A stretch of 32,662 nucleotides of DNA. It comes from a virus. Positions 21,532 to 28,723 of the stretch are shown here, piece after piece (within the stretch, counting starts at the first letter, position 1; each line of letters begins with the position of its first letter). The notes below the pieces were generated by a model. That model was not told the origin of the DNA, ran no database searches, and worked only from the letters and a program-made list of their open reading frames with translations. The DNA lies in IMG/VR virus record IMGVR_UViG_3300027138_000017, positions 1 through 32,662 of that record; one strand, 5' to 3'. A program made the translations under genes and the position numbers.

Positions 21532-24500
21532 CTAGCGTACCCGTGCGCCAATTTTTTGTTCGCCAAAACTCAGAACTGCACCACTCAAAGGTGCATTACC
21601 CACGAACCAGTGCTTAATATATTCTCGTCTTGCTTTGTCTGCGATGTTGCCATCATCAATCAAGAATATTGCATCTTGATGGCTATATTTGCGTCCTGCC
21701 CGTCCAGACTCAATAAATTTCTTGACACGAATGTATTGCTCGTCTGAAGAAATCAATCCACCCGGACCAAAGTTTTTGTAAAACTTCAATGCTTCTTCAA
21801 ACCTTTGGTAATGAGTGCTATTCATTCCGCCAAGTCTCTCTTTGAAACCAACTCGTGCCCAAACATATTTCCCGTCCTCAGCAGGACCGACTTCAGCAGT
21901 TTGTATTCCAATTGCTTTGAGATAGGTGAATGCTGTCTGATTGTAGATTGTTGCAAGATCTGCCGCTTTGTCCACATCGGATCGGATGAAAAATGAGTTT
22001 TGATAAACCTTCTTGGCATCTCCGGGGTAAATCGTTCTAGAAGAAACAGCAATTCCGAACCGCAAGACCCTTCCGTTAGCGTCAATCTCATCAAAAGATG
22101 TCTGTAGGTTAATTTTTCCATTATCAACGGAATAGGAAGTTACTGATACTTTGTACAACTTTCCATTAGCACCTTTAATGACAGGATGGGAATATGCTTC
22201 CCTGATATATGACTCCTTCTCGGATGCGCTAAGCGAAGCCCATTTTGCTGGCGTCATACCTTTAAACTTCGGTTGAGGACCACCTGCGGGATATCGTTCA
22301 TCAAGATATTTCTCTAACTTTTTACCCCGTTTAGATATTGCTTTATCTATGTCGGCTTCAATCTTTGCTTTGACAGCGTCAGGTGTTATCTTCCCTAAAT
22401 TGGAATCATTTTCGTTAATAACAAAACCTTGTTCTTTTCGGGCTAGCGCACTCTTGAGATCTTTTTCAAATCTTTTACGAAGTTCAAGCGAAACTTTTTC
22501 TCTAACTAAGAGTTTGTTTGCTTGATCCAACTGTCTGATATTGCTACCAGTTTGTTGAAAAAGCCTCCACTCTTCGTCATAGCGTGCTTGTCTATTTGCG
22601 ATCTTTACGTTTGCCTGAACAGTTCCGTCCTGATCGTCAAGATAATCCTCTATTGCCTCGTCTACCGATTTGCCACCAGCGATAGCGTTAAGTGCTTTAT
22701 CCAAAGCATCGTGATGATCATTGAGTCGTCCCTGTTGCTCGGCACCATGATTAAATTTCAACTTGTCAAGTTCTGCAATCATTGCCGCTAGTTCGGGAGC
22801 GTTATTGATTGCTAGAAGTTTTTCTTCAATTTCGCGATTCTTGTCTGGTTCAAAAGCGGGTTTGAATTCTAGGGGCTTGTATGCTATTTCTGTTGGGGCT
22901 CTATCGGCTCCGTTGGGCTTTTTGGGAGCGCTCGCATCACCAGTAGGAGTAGGTGTTGGTGTTGGGATTGGAGTTGGGGTTGAAGGTGTTTTTGGTTTGG
23001 TTTTAGGTTTCGGTGAGGATTCAGATGCAACATTTTGTAATGCTTGTTCAAAGAATTCGTTTTCAAGAACGCGTCGTCGCCTATCCTGAGCATTAACAAC
23101 AATCCTATTTAATGCATCTGCTCTTCTTTGACCAGTTGCGGCGCCATCTTGAATCAGTTCAACATCGCCGTCCATTCGGCTTTGAGCCTCACGAATTTCC
23201 TGCAAGTTAACAGCAATTCGTTCTCTCAGATCTTCGGGCTCGCCAAAATCTCCATCAAGAATCCTGCGCCTAAAGAATCTTCTGACATCATTAATTGGTT
23301 CTTCTTCAGCGTCCCACTGTGCTCTCATCACCTCTCGTTCTTCGGCATCTAGATCATCTCCTATCGCGGGAATCCAACCTCGTACAAAATTGTCAAAAGC
23401 ATCATTCTCTAGAAGAGGAACACCAAGAGGCTCAGGAGCGAATGTGCTGAATGGTGGAGAACCAGAACCGACTTGGTCAAGAACTTCTTGCCAACCTTCG
23501 CGGTGATCAAACATGCGCATCTTCAAATCAGATATTGTCAACCGCTCGTTGCCAACATTTATGTAGTCATTGAGGGAAAGTTTTTTATCATCAATTGCGT
23601 TTTCTATTTTTTCCAACCGTGCATCTACATCTCTGATTCGTGATCTTGCTTCTCTTGATTTAGCCTGAAGCCTTTCGCGACCACTTGGATAGTTTTCAGA
23701 GTCGTTGATTAGGGCGAGGCGCTGTTCTCTTAGCACAAGATTCATATACTGTGAAAAACGTTGTGGTTTATTCATCTGAAGTATTTCGTCTAGATCAACT
23801 TCCTGACCGATCTCTCTTTCTCGTTGCCTCTTTTTTGCGTCGGCAAGCACAGCCTGTTCCATCGCTACGCGGTTTTGTCGCAATTCTTCTGAACGCGCAG
23901 CATTGTCACTATTTCCGGGTTGTGGTTTTCTGCGTTTAGGTTGGGCGTTCCGACGCTCTTCCGATTCAGCATCAAGTAGCGCACCAATGTCGTTCCTGTC
24001 AGGGTTTGCCCTAGGGCGACGAGGCTTAACGACTTTTGGTTCAACAACTGTGCGTGGAGGCTGAAGACGCCTTACCTCTTCTTCCAACTTAACTATTTTT
24101 TCTCGTTGACGCCTGATTCCCTGTGGAGCCGCACTATTCTGTCGCATCATCTGCAACATGTCTCGTGCTTCGTTAAGATCACGCTCTGCTACTGCAAGCG
24201 GATCGGTCTCTCCTGCTTGGCGTGTTGGTGCTTTAGGTTTCTTTGTTGCTTCAACTACGGCACGACGGCGACGACGAGCAGGCGCTTCACCAGTTCTTGG
24301 TGCGCCCGGCTGTTCAATTTCGCGTTGCATTCTTCGTTGTTCTGATTCACGAAGATTTCCTTCACCCCGTGGTCTCGCAGGTTGACGTCTACGGGCAGGA
24401 CGAGCAGGTGCTTCGCCTGTTCGTGGCGCACCGGGCTGTTCAATTTCGCGATCCATGCGTCGTTGTTCTGAATCTCTAACATTTGGTGCACGCCTTCTGC

Positions 24501-25011
24501 GCTGTGGGCGAGGTGCAGGTGTCAATTCCCTAGGTGCTTCAGGTGTATCAACTGATGGTGGTCGTGCAACAACAGTTCTCCTACGCGCACCACGAGGGCT
24601 TGGCGTTCCTCCGCCGTCTAACCTATCTGCGACACCACGCAAACCTTGCTCAAGACGACCAGCGCCACCGCCTTCAGGATTAAGTCTTGCAAGTATTCGG
24701 CGTTCGCGACGAGCAATACGACGACCACGGCGAGCATCATCAACATTCTCTAAGCGTTGACCAATGTCTGATATTTGGTTAGCGATGCGTCGCGCTACGC
24801 CCCAACCACAAGACCGACCAAAACGATCTGTTATCTGTCCACCGTATCGTGTTCCTGTTGGGCATCGCCAGCCACCACGACGGTTGGTGCCGGGAATAGA
24901 AAGGCTTGGATCCCACATGGCGCGAACAGCCTTAACTTCGTAAGCAATCGTGGACGTGTTCTGTTCACTAAGAAAAGATTTTGCTTTGAAGTCAACAATA
25001 TTCTGAAGCAT
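21532..25011 (-). CDS. Giant array protein C: shared N-module, Arg/Pro linker, unknown C-terminal domain
   Basis: A protein of 1159 residues. Residues 1-89 are the shared module (FLSEQNTSTIAYEVKAVRA, WDPSLSIPGTNRRGGWRC, GTRYGGQITDRFGRSCGWG). Residues 90-360 are a basic, low-complexity Arg/Pro/Ala linker that carries two copies of a SEQRRM.REIEQPGAPRTGE unit (about 178-203 and 220-245). A long helical region with many charged repeats follows, then a Pro/Thr hinge near 690 (TPTPIPTPTPTPTGD). The C-terminal 215 residues contain GKYVWARVGF (1047-1056) and a closing HWFVGNAPLSGAVLSFG, a layout that recalls GNAT-like folds, but this is weak. It is probably a virion-internal protein. The ATG overlaps the upstream stop by one base. 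Confidence 0.82.
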   Translation of the reverse strand: MLQNIVDFKAKSFLSEQNTSTIAYEVKAVRAMWDPSLSIPGTNRRGGWRCPTGTRYGGQITDRFGRSCGWGVARRIANQISDIGQRLENVDDARRGRRIARRERRILARLNPEGGGAGRLEQGLRGVADRLDGGGTPSPRGARRRTVVARPPSVDTPEAPRELTPAPRPQRRRRAPNVRDSEQRRMDREIEQPGAPRTGEAPARPARRRQPARPRGEGNLRESEQRRMQREIEQPGAPRTGEAPARRRRRAVVEATKKPKAPTRQAGETDPLAVAERDLNEARDMLQMMRQNSAAPQGIRRQREKIVKLEEEVRRLQPPRTVVEPKVVKPRRPRANPDRNDIGALLDAESEERRNAQPKRRKPQPGNSDNAARSEELRQNRVAMEQAVLADAKKRQREREIGQEVDLDEILQMNKPQRFSQYMNLVLREQRLALINDSENYPSGRERLQAKSREARSRIRDVDARLEKIENAIDDKKLSLNDYINVGNERLTISDLKMRMFDHREGWQEVLDQVGSGSPPFSTFAPEPLGVPLLENDAFDNFVRGWIPAIGDDLDAEEREVMRAQWDAEEEPINDVRRFFRRRILDGDFGEPEDLRERIAVNLQEIREAQSRMDGDVELIQDGAATGQRRADALNRIVVNAQDRRRRVLENEFFEQALQNVASESSPKPKTKPKTPSTPTPIPTPTPTPTGDASAPKKPNGADRAPTEIAYKPLEFKPAFEPDKNREIEEKLLAINNAPELAAMIAELDKLKFNHGAEQQGRLNDHHDALDKALNAIAGGKSVDEAIEDYLDDQDGTVQANVKIANRQARYDEEWRLFQQTGSNIRQLDQANKLLVREKVSLELRKRFEKDLKSALARKEQGFVINENDSNLGKITPDAVKAKIEADIDKAISKRGKKLEKYLDERYPAGGPQPKFKGMTPAKWASLSASEKESYIREAYSHPVIKGANGKLYKVSVTSYSVDNGKINLQTSFDEIDANGRVLRFGIAVSSRTIYPGDAKKVYQNSFFIRSDVDKAADLATIYNQTAFTYLKAIGIQTAEVGPAEDGKYVWARVGFKERLGGMNSTHYQRFEEALKFYKNFGPGGLISSDEQYIRVKKFIESGRAGRKYSHQDAIFLIDDGNIADKARREYIKHWFVGNAPLSGAVLSFGEQKIGARVR
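24277..24354 (-). repeat. Linker repeat unit 2 (SEQRRM...PGAPRTGE) in protein C
   Basis: Codes for residues 220-245, LRESEQRRMQREIEQPGAP followed by RTGEAP. Nearly identical to the unit 42 residues earlier and to a unit in the 950-residue protein. Confidence 0.8.
24403..24480 (-). repeat. Linker repeat unit 1 (SEQRRM...PGAPRTGE) in protein C
   Basis: Codes for residues 178-203, VRDSEQRRMDREIEQPGAP followed by RTGEAP. Spaced 42 residues from the second copy. Confidence 0.8.
24745..25011 (-). repeat. Shared N-terminal module, copy in protein C
   Basis: Codes for residues 1-89. Stretches such as CGACGGTTGGTGCCGGGAAT (plus-strand view) are identical at the DNA level to the copy at 27677-27943, pointing to recent duplication or gene conversion. 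Confidence 0.9.
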
Positions 25012-25286
25012 TATTCGCTAAATTTCGCTTTCATCATGTCCAAGTTTTCTTGCGAGTATGGAATTGTCTCGTATTCAAAGTTCTGTGCAGATGTAATCCA
25101 ATATTCAACTGGATCTTCCATTGTCCCATTCTTTACGAATTGGCTGTAACTGCTTTCTGGATCATCAATAAGTTTTTTGATTGACTCTGCTGTATCACCA
25201 GATCCGAATACTTCAACATTTTTACCGTCGCACGAAATACCAAAACCAAAGTTCTGAATTACACCAATAAGTTTTTTCATAGTCAT
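25011..25286 (-). CDS. Small partner-type protein after the 994-residue gene
   Basis: A protein of 91 residues from the ATG at 25286 (or 89 from 25280); AAGGAAA lies just upstream. It starts MTMKKLIGVIQNFGFGISCD and continues GKNVEVFGSGDTAESIKKLI, with an acidic, aromatic C-terminus. It looks like a compact alpha/beta protein. It starts five bases after the large gene's stop, and its stop overlaps the start of the 1159-residue gene. It shares no obvious sequence with the other two small partners. Confidence 0.72.
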   Translation of the reverse strand: MTMKKLIGVIQNFGFGISCDGKNVEVFGSGDTAESIKKLIDDPESSYSQFVKNGTMEDPVEYWITSAQNFEYETIPYSQENLDMMKAKFSE

Positions 25287-25291
25287 TTTCC

Positions 25292-28276
25292 TTAAGGGTT
25301 TATTTTCTGCATCAGAAGATCAAGATATTCAGGGGATGCGAATTGGTCAATATTGTAGACAAGATCTGCCATTCTGTCATCTTTCGCATCAATGTCCAAA
25401 GCGTCAAACGCTTGGTTCATTTCGTTTACGCGACGCAAACCTACACGCATATTTTCTGCCGCCAACGCTATGTCCGCCTGTAATTCAGCACGAATCGCAT
25501 TTACTTCGCGAGTTCTTGCCGCCCCAACTTTCCCGTTAAGGCGTTTTGAATATCCACCCCATGACGCTTGATCCATCATCAGCCTAGACAAATACTGCAT
25601 TTGCCCTGACGCGCTCTTTCTACCAAATAGAGCGCGACCAAAATCCAATGGGATAGCGCCGTTGCCTTTGATCTGGTCGCCATTACCGTTATGCCTGTCG
25701 GCAACATTCATGATTGCATTCAAAGCACCATTAAAGAAACGAGACTTTGCATCAGTGACGCCACCCGGGCTGTAACGACCCGCAACTTTTCCTTCTGCGT
25801 TATTGACAAAAATGTCCATTAACAAGAATGGGTTATTGTTGCTTCCTTTGACAAGCCTTGGTGCACCATTTGCAAAACCAATTTGTTTAGCAAGAATGTT
25901 GCCGATTAGTTCTGCGTGCTGAGATATCTTTTTCCCGTTTCCTTGGTTGCTCTCCCAACCTCTATCTGGTTTCTTCAAAAAATATCCGCGACCCCATTTG
26001 GCTGGATCGTCAGATAGGTGAAAGTAATAGAGTGGAGAAGTAATACCGCTACTAGCAGGAACTTCAATAAATTCTATATTTTTGTCCTTCAATGCCTTGA
26101 TAAGTTTTTTTGTATCTTCATCAATTGCTGGTGGTGCTTCATTGAGTGATCTGCGAAAATTCGTAGACAAACGCTTCATGATTTGAACAACTTCTGCGTC
26201 GTCAGCGGATGGAAAAACAGATCGGACAGCATCAACAACATTTGGGCTCATCGCACCACGATCCTTGTGTGTGCGCTTTTGTATTACGTCTAAAAGAAAT
26301 TCGTCAGGGATATCTGCAAGCGATCCCCTGTACCTTCTTGCGTCTGCAAGGGTGTTTATCCCCTTGTTTCCAACACGAACTGCGACAAACTTTCCATCGT
26401 CTGGCTGTAGTTTAGGCAATTCGGTGTAGTGGTTATCCACAAGATTATTCATCTTTAATTGTTGGGCGTTTCTACCACGCTGACGTGTAGGCGCTCGTGG
26501 TGGAGTCCGTGGTGTTGGCGGTTCAGGTGGTTCGCTATCTCCACCGCTTTGATCCAAAAATCGTTGACTGAAATCGCGTAGATAACGATTCAACGATGCT
26601 TGATCCTGTAAACCTCGGTACTCTTGTTCTAGAGCATCACCATCAACACTATTTCTTGCTATGAGACCACGGAATTCTCCGTTTTCCTGTGGGAGTAATT
26701 CAATTTCCCAGTTTCCTTTTTTCCATCTTGTTGAACCGTCAGGCTGATTAACGGCGTCCCAACCCTCTCCACCAAAATCGGGCATTTTTACATTTGCCCG
26801 TGCCGGTGCGCCCCCGTCTCCGGGTGTGACAAAACCACGACCATCTGGTGAGCGTCGCGGTCGGCGTGCAGGGCGTGCAGGGCGTGCAGGTGCTGGCTCG
26901 GGAACATCATTCGCTTGTGGTTTGCGTGATGCGCTACGACCAGCACCCTGTGCTGTTGCTTGCCGACGGCGACGACGGTTATTTTGTGGGCGACGATTAC
27001 GAGGCGCTGGTGGTTCAAAATCCAGTGGTGCTGAACGACCGTGTGCATCTTTCCAAGCATCGCGAAGATTATTTTTGTTGATCTCATACCATTCACGGCG
27101 AGTCAACATTCCTGCGTTTCCGCCACCTTCGCGAATTTCTCGTACTCGTTTAGCGTATTCACCATATTTTCGTAATACATACGGTTTGAAATCTTCTGTT
27201 TCACTAGCGTCGGAAGCATCTCTTGCGGTGAGAACATCAACATTTGCTGGTTGTGGCGCAACGCGCGGGCGTGCTTGTGGTCGTACCTGTGGGCGTCGTT
27301 GTCCTGCTGGTGCTGGTCGGCGTGCAGGACGAGGTTTTGGTGCAGGTGTAGGCGCTGTTTCTGGTAGTACATCGCGACGACGGTTCCTTGGCACTCGTGC
27401 AGATGGTGCTTCTATTTCAGGACTCGCTTGTCTGTTTGGAACCCGACGTTGCCCGACTAGACCGCGTGCGACGTTTCGCCAACCGTCGTCAATGCCATCT
27501 GTTTCTGCAACTACGCCACGACCCACTCGTGGTTTTGGTGAATCTCCGCCATCTAAACGATCAGCGATACCTCTTAGACCGCCTTCAACCCGACCAGTTT
27601 CCGCAACTCCGCCAAGCCGTCTCATCATGCGGGCGTTACGGCGATCAAGACGACGCTTCCGTTTATCGTCATCTCGTTGTTCTAAGCGTTCGCCAATGTC
27701 GGCGATTTGGTTTGCGATTCGTCGCGCAACTCCCCACCCGCACGAACGACCAAAACGATCTGTGATTTGTCCGCCGTACCTTGTGCCAACAGGGCATCGG
27801 AAACCTCCACGACGGTTGGTGCCGGGAATAGAGAGGCTTGGATCCCAAACTGCACGAACACCTTTGATTTCAAAATGCGCTGATGAACGAGTTTGGTCAG
27901 AAATAAAAGAAGATGCTTTAAAAGTCAAAACATTTTTGAACTCTGCATCAGAAAACTCTGATAGCAAAACTTCTGAAATAGATAAGACTGGCAGGTGCTT
28001 TAATTCAATTGGCTCGCTTTGAATTTCGGTAAGTGAAGCAAATTTTTTCTGAACTGCTGTACCAGATGGGCTTGGACCTTCAATGATTTTGGATGCGTCC
28101 ATAGACTGAACAAGTTCAGGTTTGGTTATTGGTGTTTTGGCATATTCTTCGCGAAGTATCCCAACAAGTTCCTTGGCATCTTCCGTCATTGGCTTGAATG
28201 TGGATCCCTCAGGGGTCGTTGAAACAACCATAAATGGGGTGTTGTCACGGTTCTTGATAATGAAAACTAGGTTCAT
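25292..28276 (-). CDS. Giant array protein B: shared N-module, linker, kinase-like C-terminal domain
   Basis: A protein of 994 residues. An extra 111 residues (MNLVFIIKNRDNTPFMVVS onward) precede the shared module at 112-200 (FKASSFISDQTRSSAHFEIKG is its variable start, split here as FKASSFISDQ and HFEIKG; then TDRFGRSCGWG). An Arg/Pro/Ala linker spans about 200-620. The C-terminal third has atypical-kinase features: GYFLKKPDRGWE (candidate ATP lysine 768/769), Glu789, VADRHNGNGDQ (catalytic-loop-like, 858-868) and IPLDFGRALFG (metal-binding Asp878), resembling PI3/4-kinase-, HipA- or FAM20-type kinases. It should act on a protein or lipid after delivery, if active. AGGs upstream are weak; a 138-base gap precedes it, unlike its neighbours. 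Confidence 0.82.
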   Translation of the reverse strand: MNLVFIIKNRDNTPFMVVSTTPEGSTFKPMTEDAKELVGILREEYAKTPITKPELVQSMDASKIIEGPSPSGTAVQKKFASLTEIQSEPIELKHLPVLSISEVLLSEFSDAEFKNVLTFKASSFISDQTRSSAHFEIKGVRAVWDPSLSIPGTNRRGGFRCPVGTRYGGQITDRFGRSCGWGVARRIANQIADIGERLEQRDDDKRKRRLDRRNARMMRRLGGVAETGRVEGGLRGIADRLDGGDSPKPRVGRGVVAETDGIDDGWRNVARGLVGQRRVPNRQASPEIEAPSARVPRNRRRDVLPETAPTPAPKPRPARRPAPAGQRRPQVRPQARPRVAPQPANVDVLTARDASDASETEDFKPYVLRKYGEYAKRVREIREGGGNAGMLTRREWYEINKNNLRDAWKDAHGRSAPLDFEPPAPRNRRPQNNRRRRRQATAQGAGRSASRKPQANDVPEPAPARPARPARRPRRSPDGRGFVTPGDGGAPARANVKMPDFGGEGWDAVNQPDGSTRWKKGNWEIELLPQENGEFRGLIARNSVDGDALEQEYRGLQDQASLNRYLRDFSQRFLDQSGGDSEPPEPPTPRTPPRAPTRQRGRNAQQLKMNNLVDNHYTELPKLQPDDGKFVAVRVGNKGINTLADARRYRGSLADIPDEFLLDVIQKRTHKDRGAMSPNVVDAVRSVFPSADDAEVVQIMKRLSTNFRRSLNEAPPAIDEDTKKLIKALKDKNIEFIEVPASSGITSPLYYFHLSDDPAKWGRGYFLKKPDRGWESNQGNGKKISQHAELIGNILAKQIGFANGAPRLVKGSNNNPFLLMDIFVNNAEGKVAGRYSPGGVTDAKSRFFNGALNAIMNVADRHNGNGDQIKGNGAIPLDFGRALFGRKSASGQMQYLSRLMMDQASWGGYSKRLNGKVGAARTREVNAIRAELQADIALAAENMRVGLRRVNEMNQAFDALDIDAKDDRMADLVYNIDQFASPEYLDLLMQKINP
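27677..27943 (-). repeat. Shared N-terminal module, copy in protein B
   Basis: Codes for residues 112-200. It is the only copy placed internally behind an extra N-terminal domain, and it is most similar to the copy in protein C at the DNA level over the SIPGTNRRGG part. Confidence 0.9.
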
Positions 28277-28414
28277 TGTTTACTTTCCACATTTGTGAAG
28301 GCATTGAGCAAGCCCTGAAAGTCTTGCGTCGCAATATCGCTACCGTAAAATGGTATCACTAACAAGGCGGCGCTAATTTAAAGGCACCAACAAATAAAAT
28401 AGTGTGTAAATATA
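28277..28414. other. 138-base gap in the head array
   Basis: The only sizeable gap between genes of the array upstream of 21264. No open frame of note. On the minus strand it contains TTGTTAGTGATACC and AT-rich runs that could hold an internal promoter for protein B. No terminator hairpin with a U-tract is apparent. Confidence 0.3.
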
Positions 28415-28702
28415 TTACTTGGAAGTTTTTTGTATTTCTTTTATCAGCGAAGCAACAAGATCGGCTGAAGCACCCTCGGTAATTTTTGGCTGGTCAATAC
28501 CCTCGCTCATGATATTTCCGATACCCATATACCCGAACCCGATTTTCGGGTCATCAAAAATATTTTTACTTTTCGGGGAGTCTTCTTCCGTCTCTTCCAC
28601 ACCGTTTGGTCGGTACAAAGAGAACTTGCCCTTTGCACTGGCGACGACGAGCATCTGCAATTTGCCATTTTGTCTTGCTTCGTAGGTTATTGGGAAAGCC
28701 AT
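28415..28702 (-). CDS. Small partner-type protein after the 950-residue gene
   Basis: A protein of 95 residues from the ATG at 28702, with AGGA nine bases upstream; a TTG at 28720 is a longer option. It starts MAFPITYEARQNGKLQMLVV, then a strand-rich KGKFSLYRPNGVEETEEDSP and a helical end SADLVASLIKEIQKTSK. The general layout (two strands, acidic loop, C-terminal helix) is like the extra N-terminal domain of protein B, though direct identity is low. Role unknown; position suggests a cognate partner of the kinase-like protein upstream. Confidence 0.72.
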   Translation of the reverse strand: MAFPITYEARQNGKLQMLVVASAKGKFSLYRPNGVEETEEDSPKSKNIFDDPKIGFGYMGIGNIMSEGIDQPKITEGASADLVASLIKEIQKTSK

Positions 28703-28723
28703 AATCTGTAATCCTATCAACTA

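Noticed and set aside
26826-28022. 398-codon open frame on the plus strand
   Set aside because: It is the antisense of the Arg/Pro/Ala-rich linker and shared module of protein B. Its product is a low-complexity Arg/Ser string without motifs, a usual by-product of GC-rich third positions.
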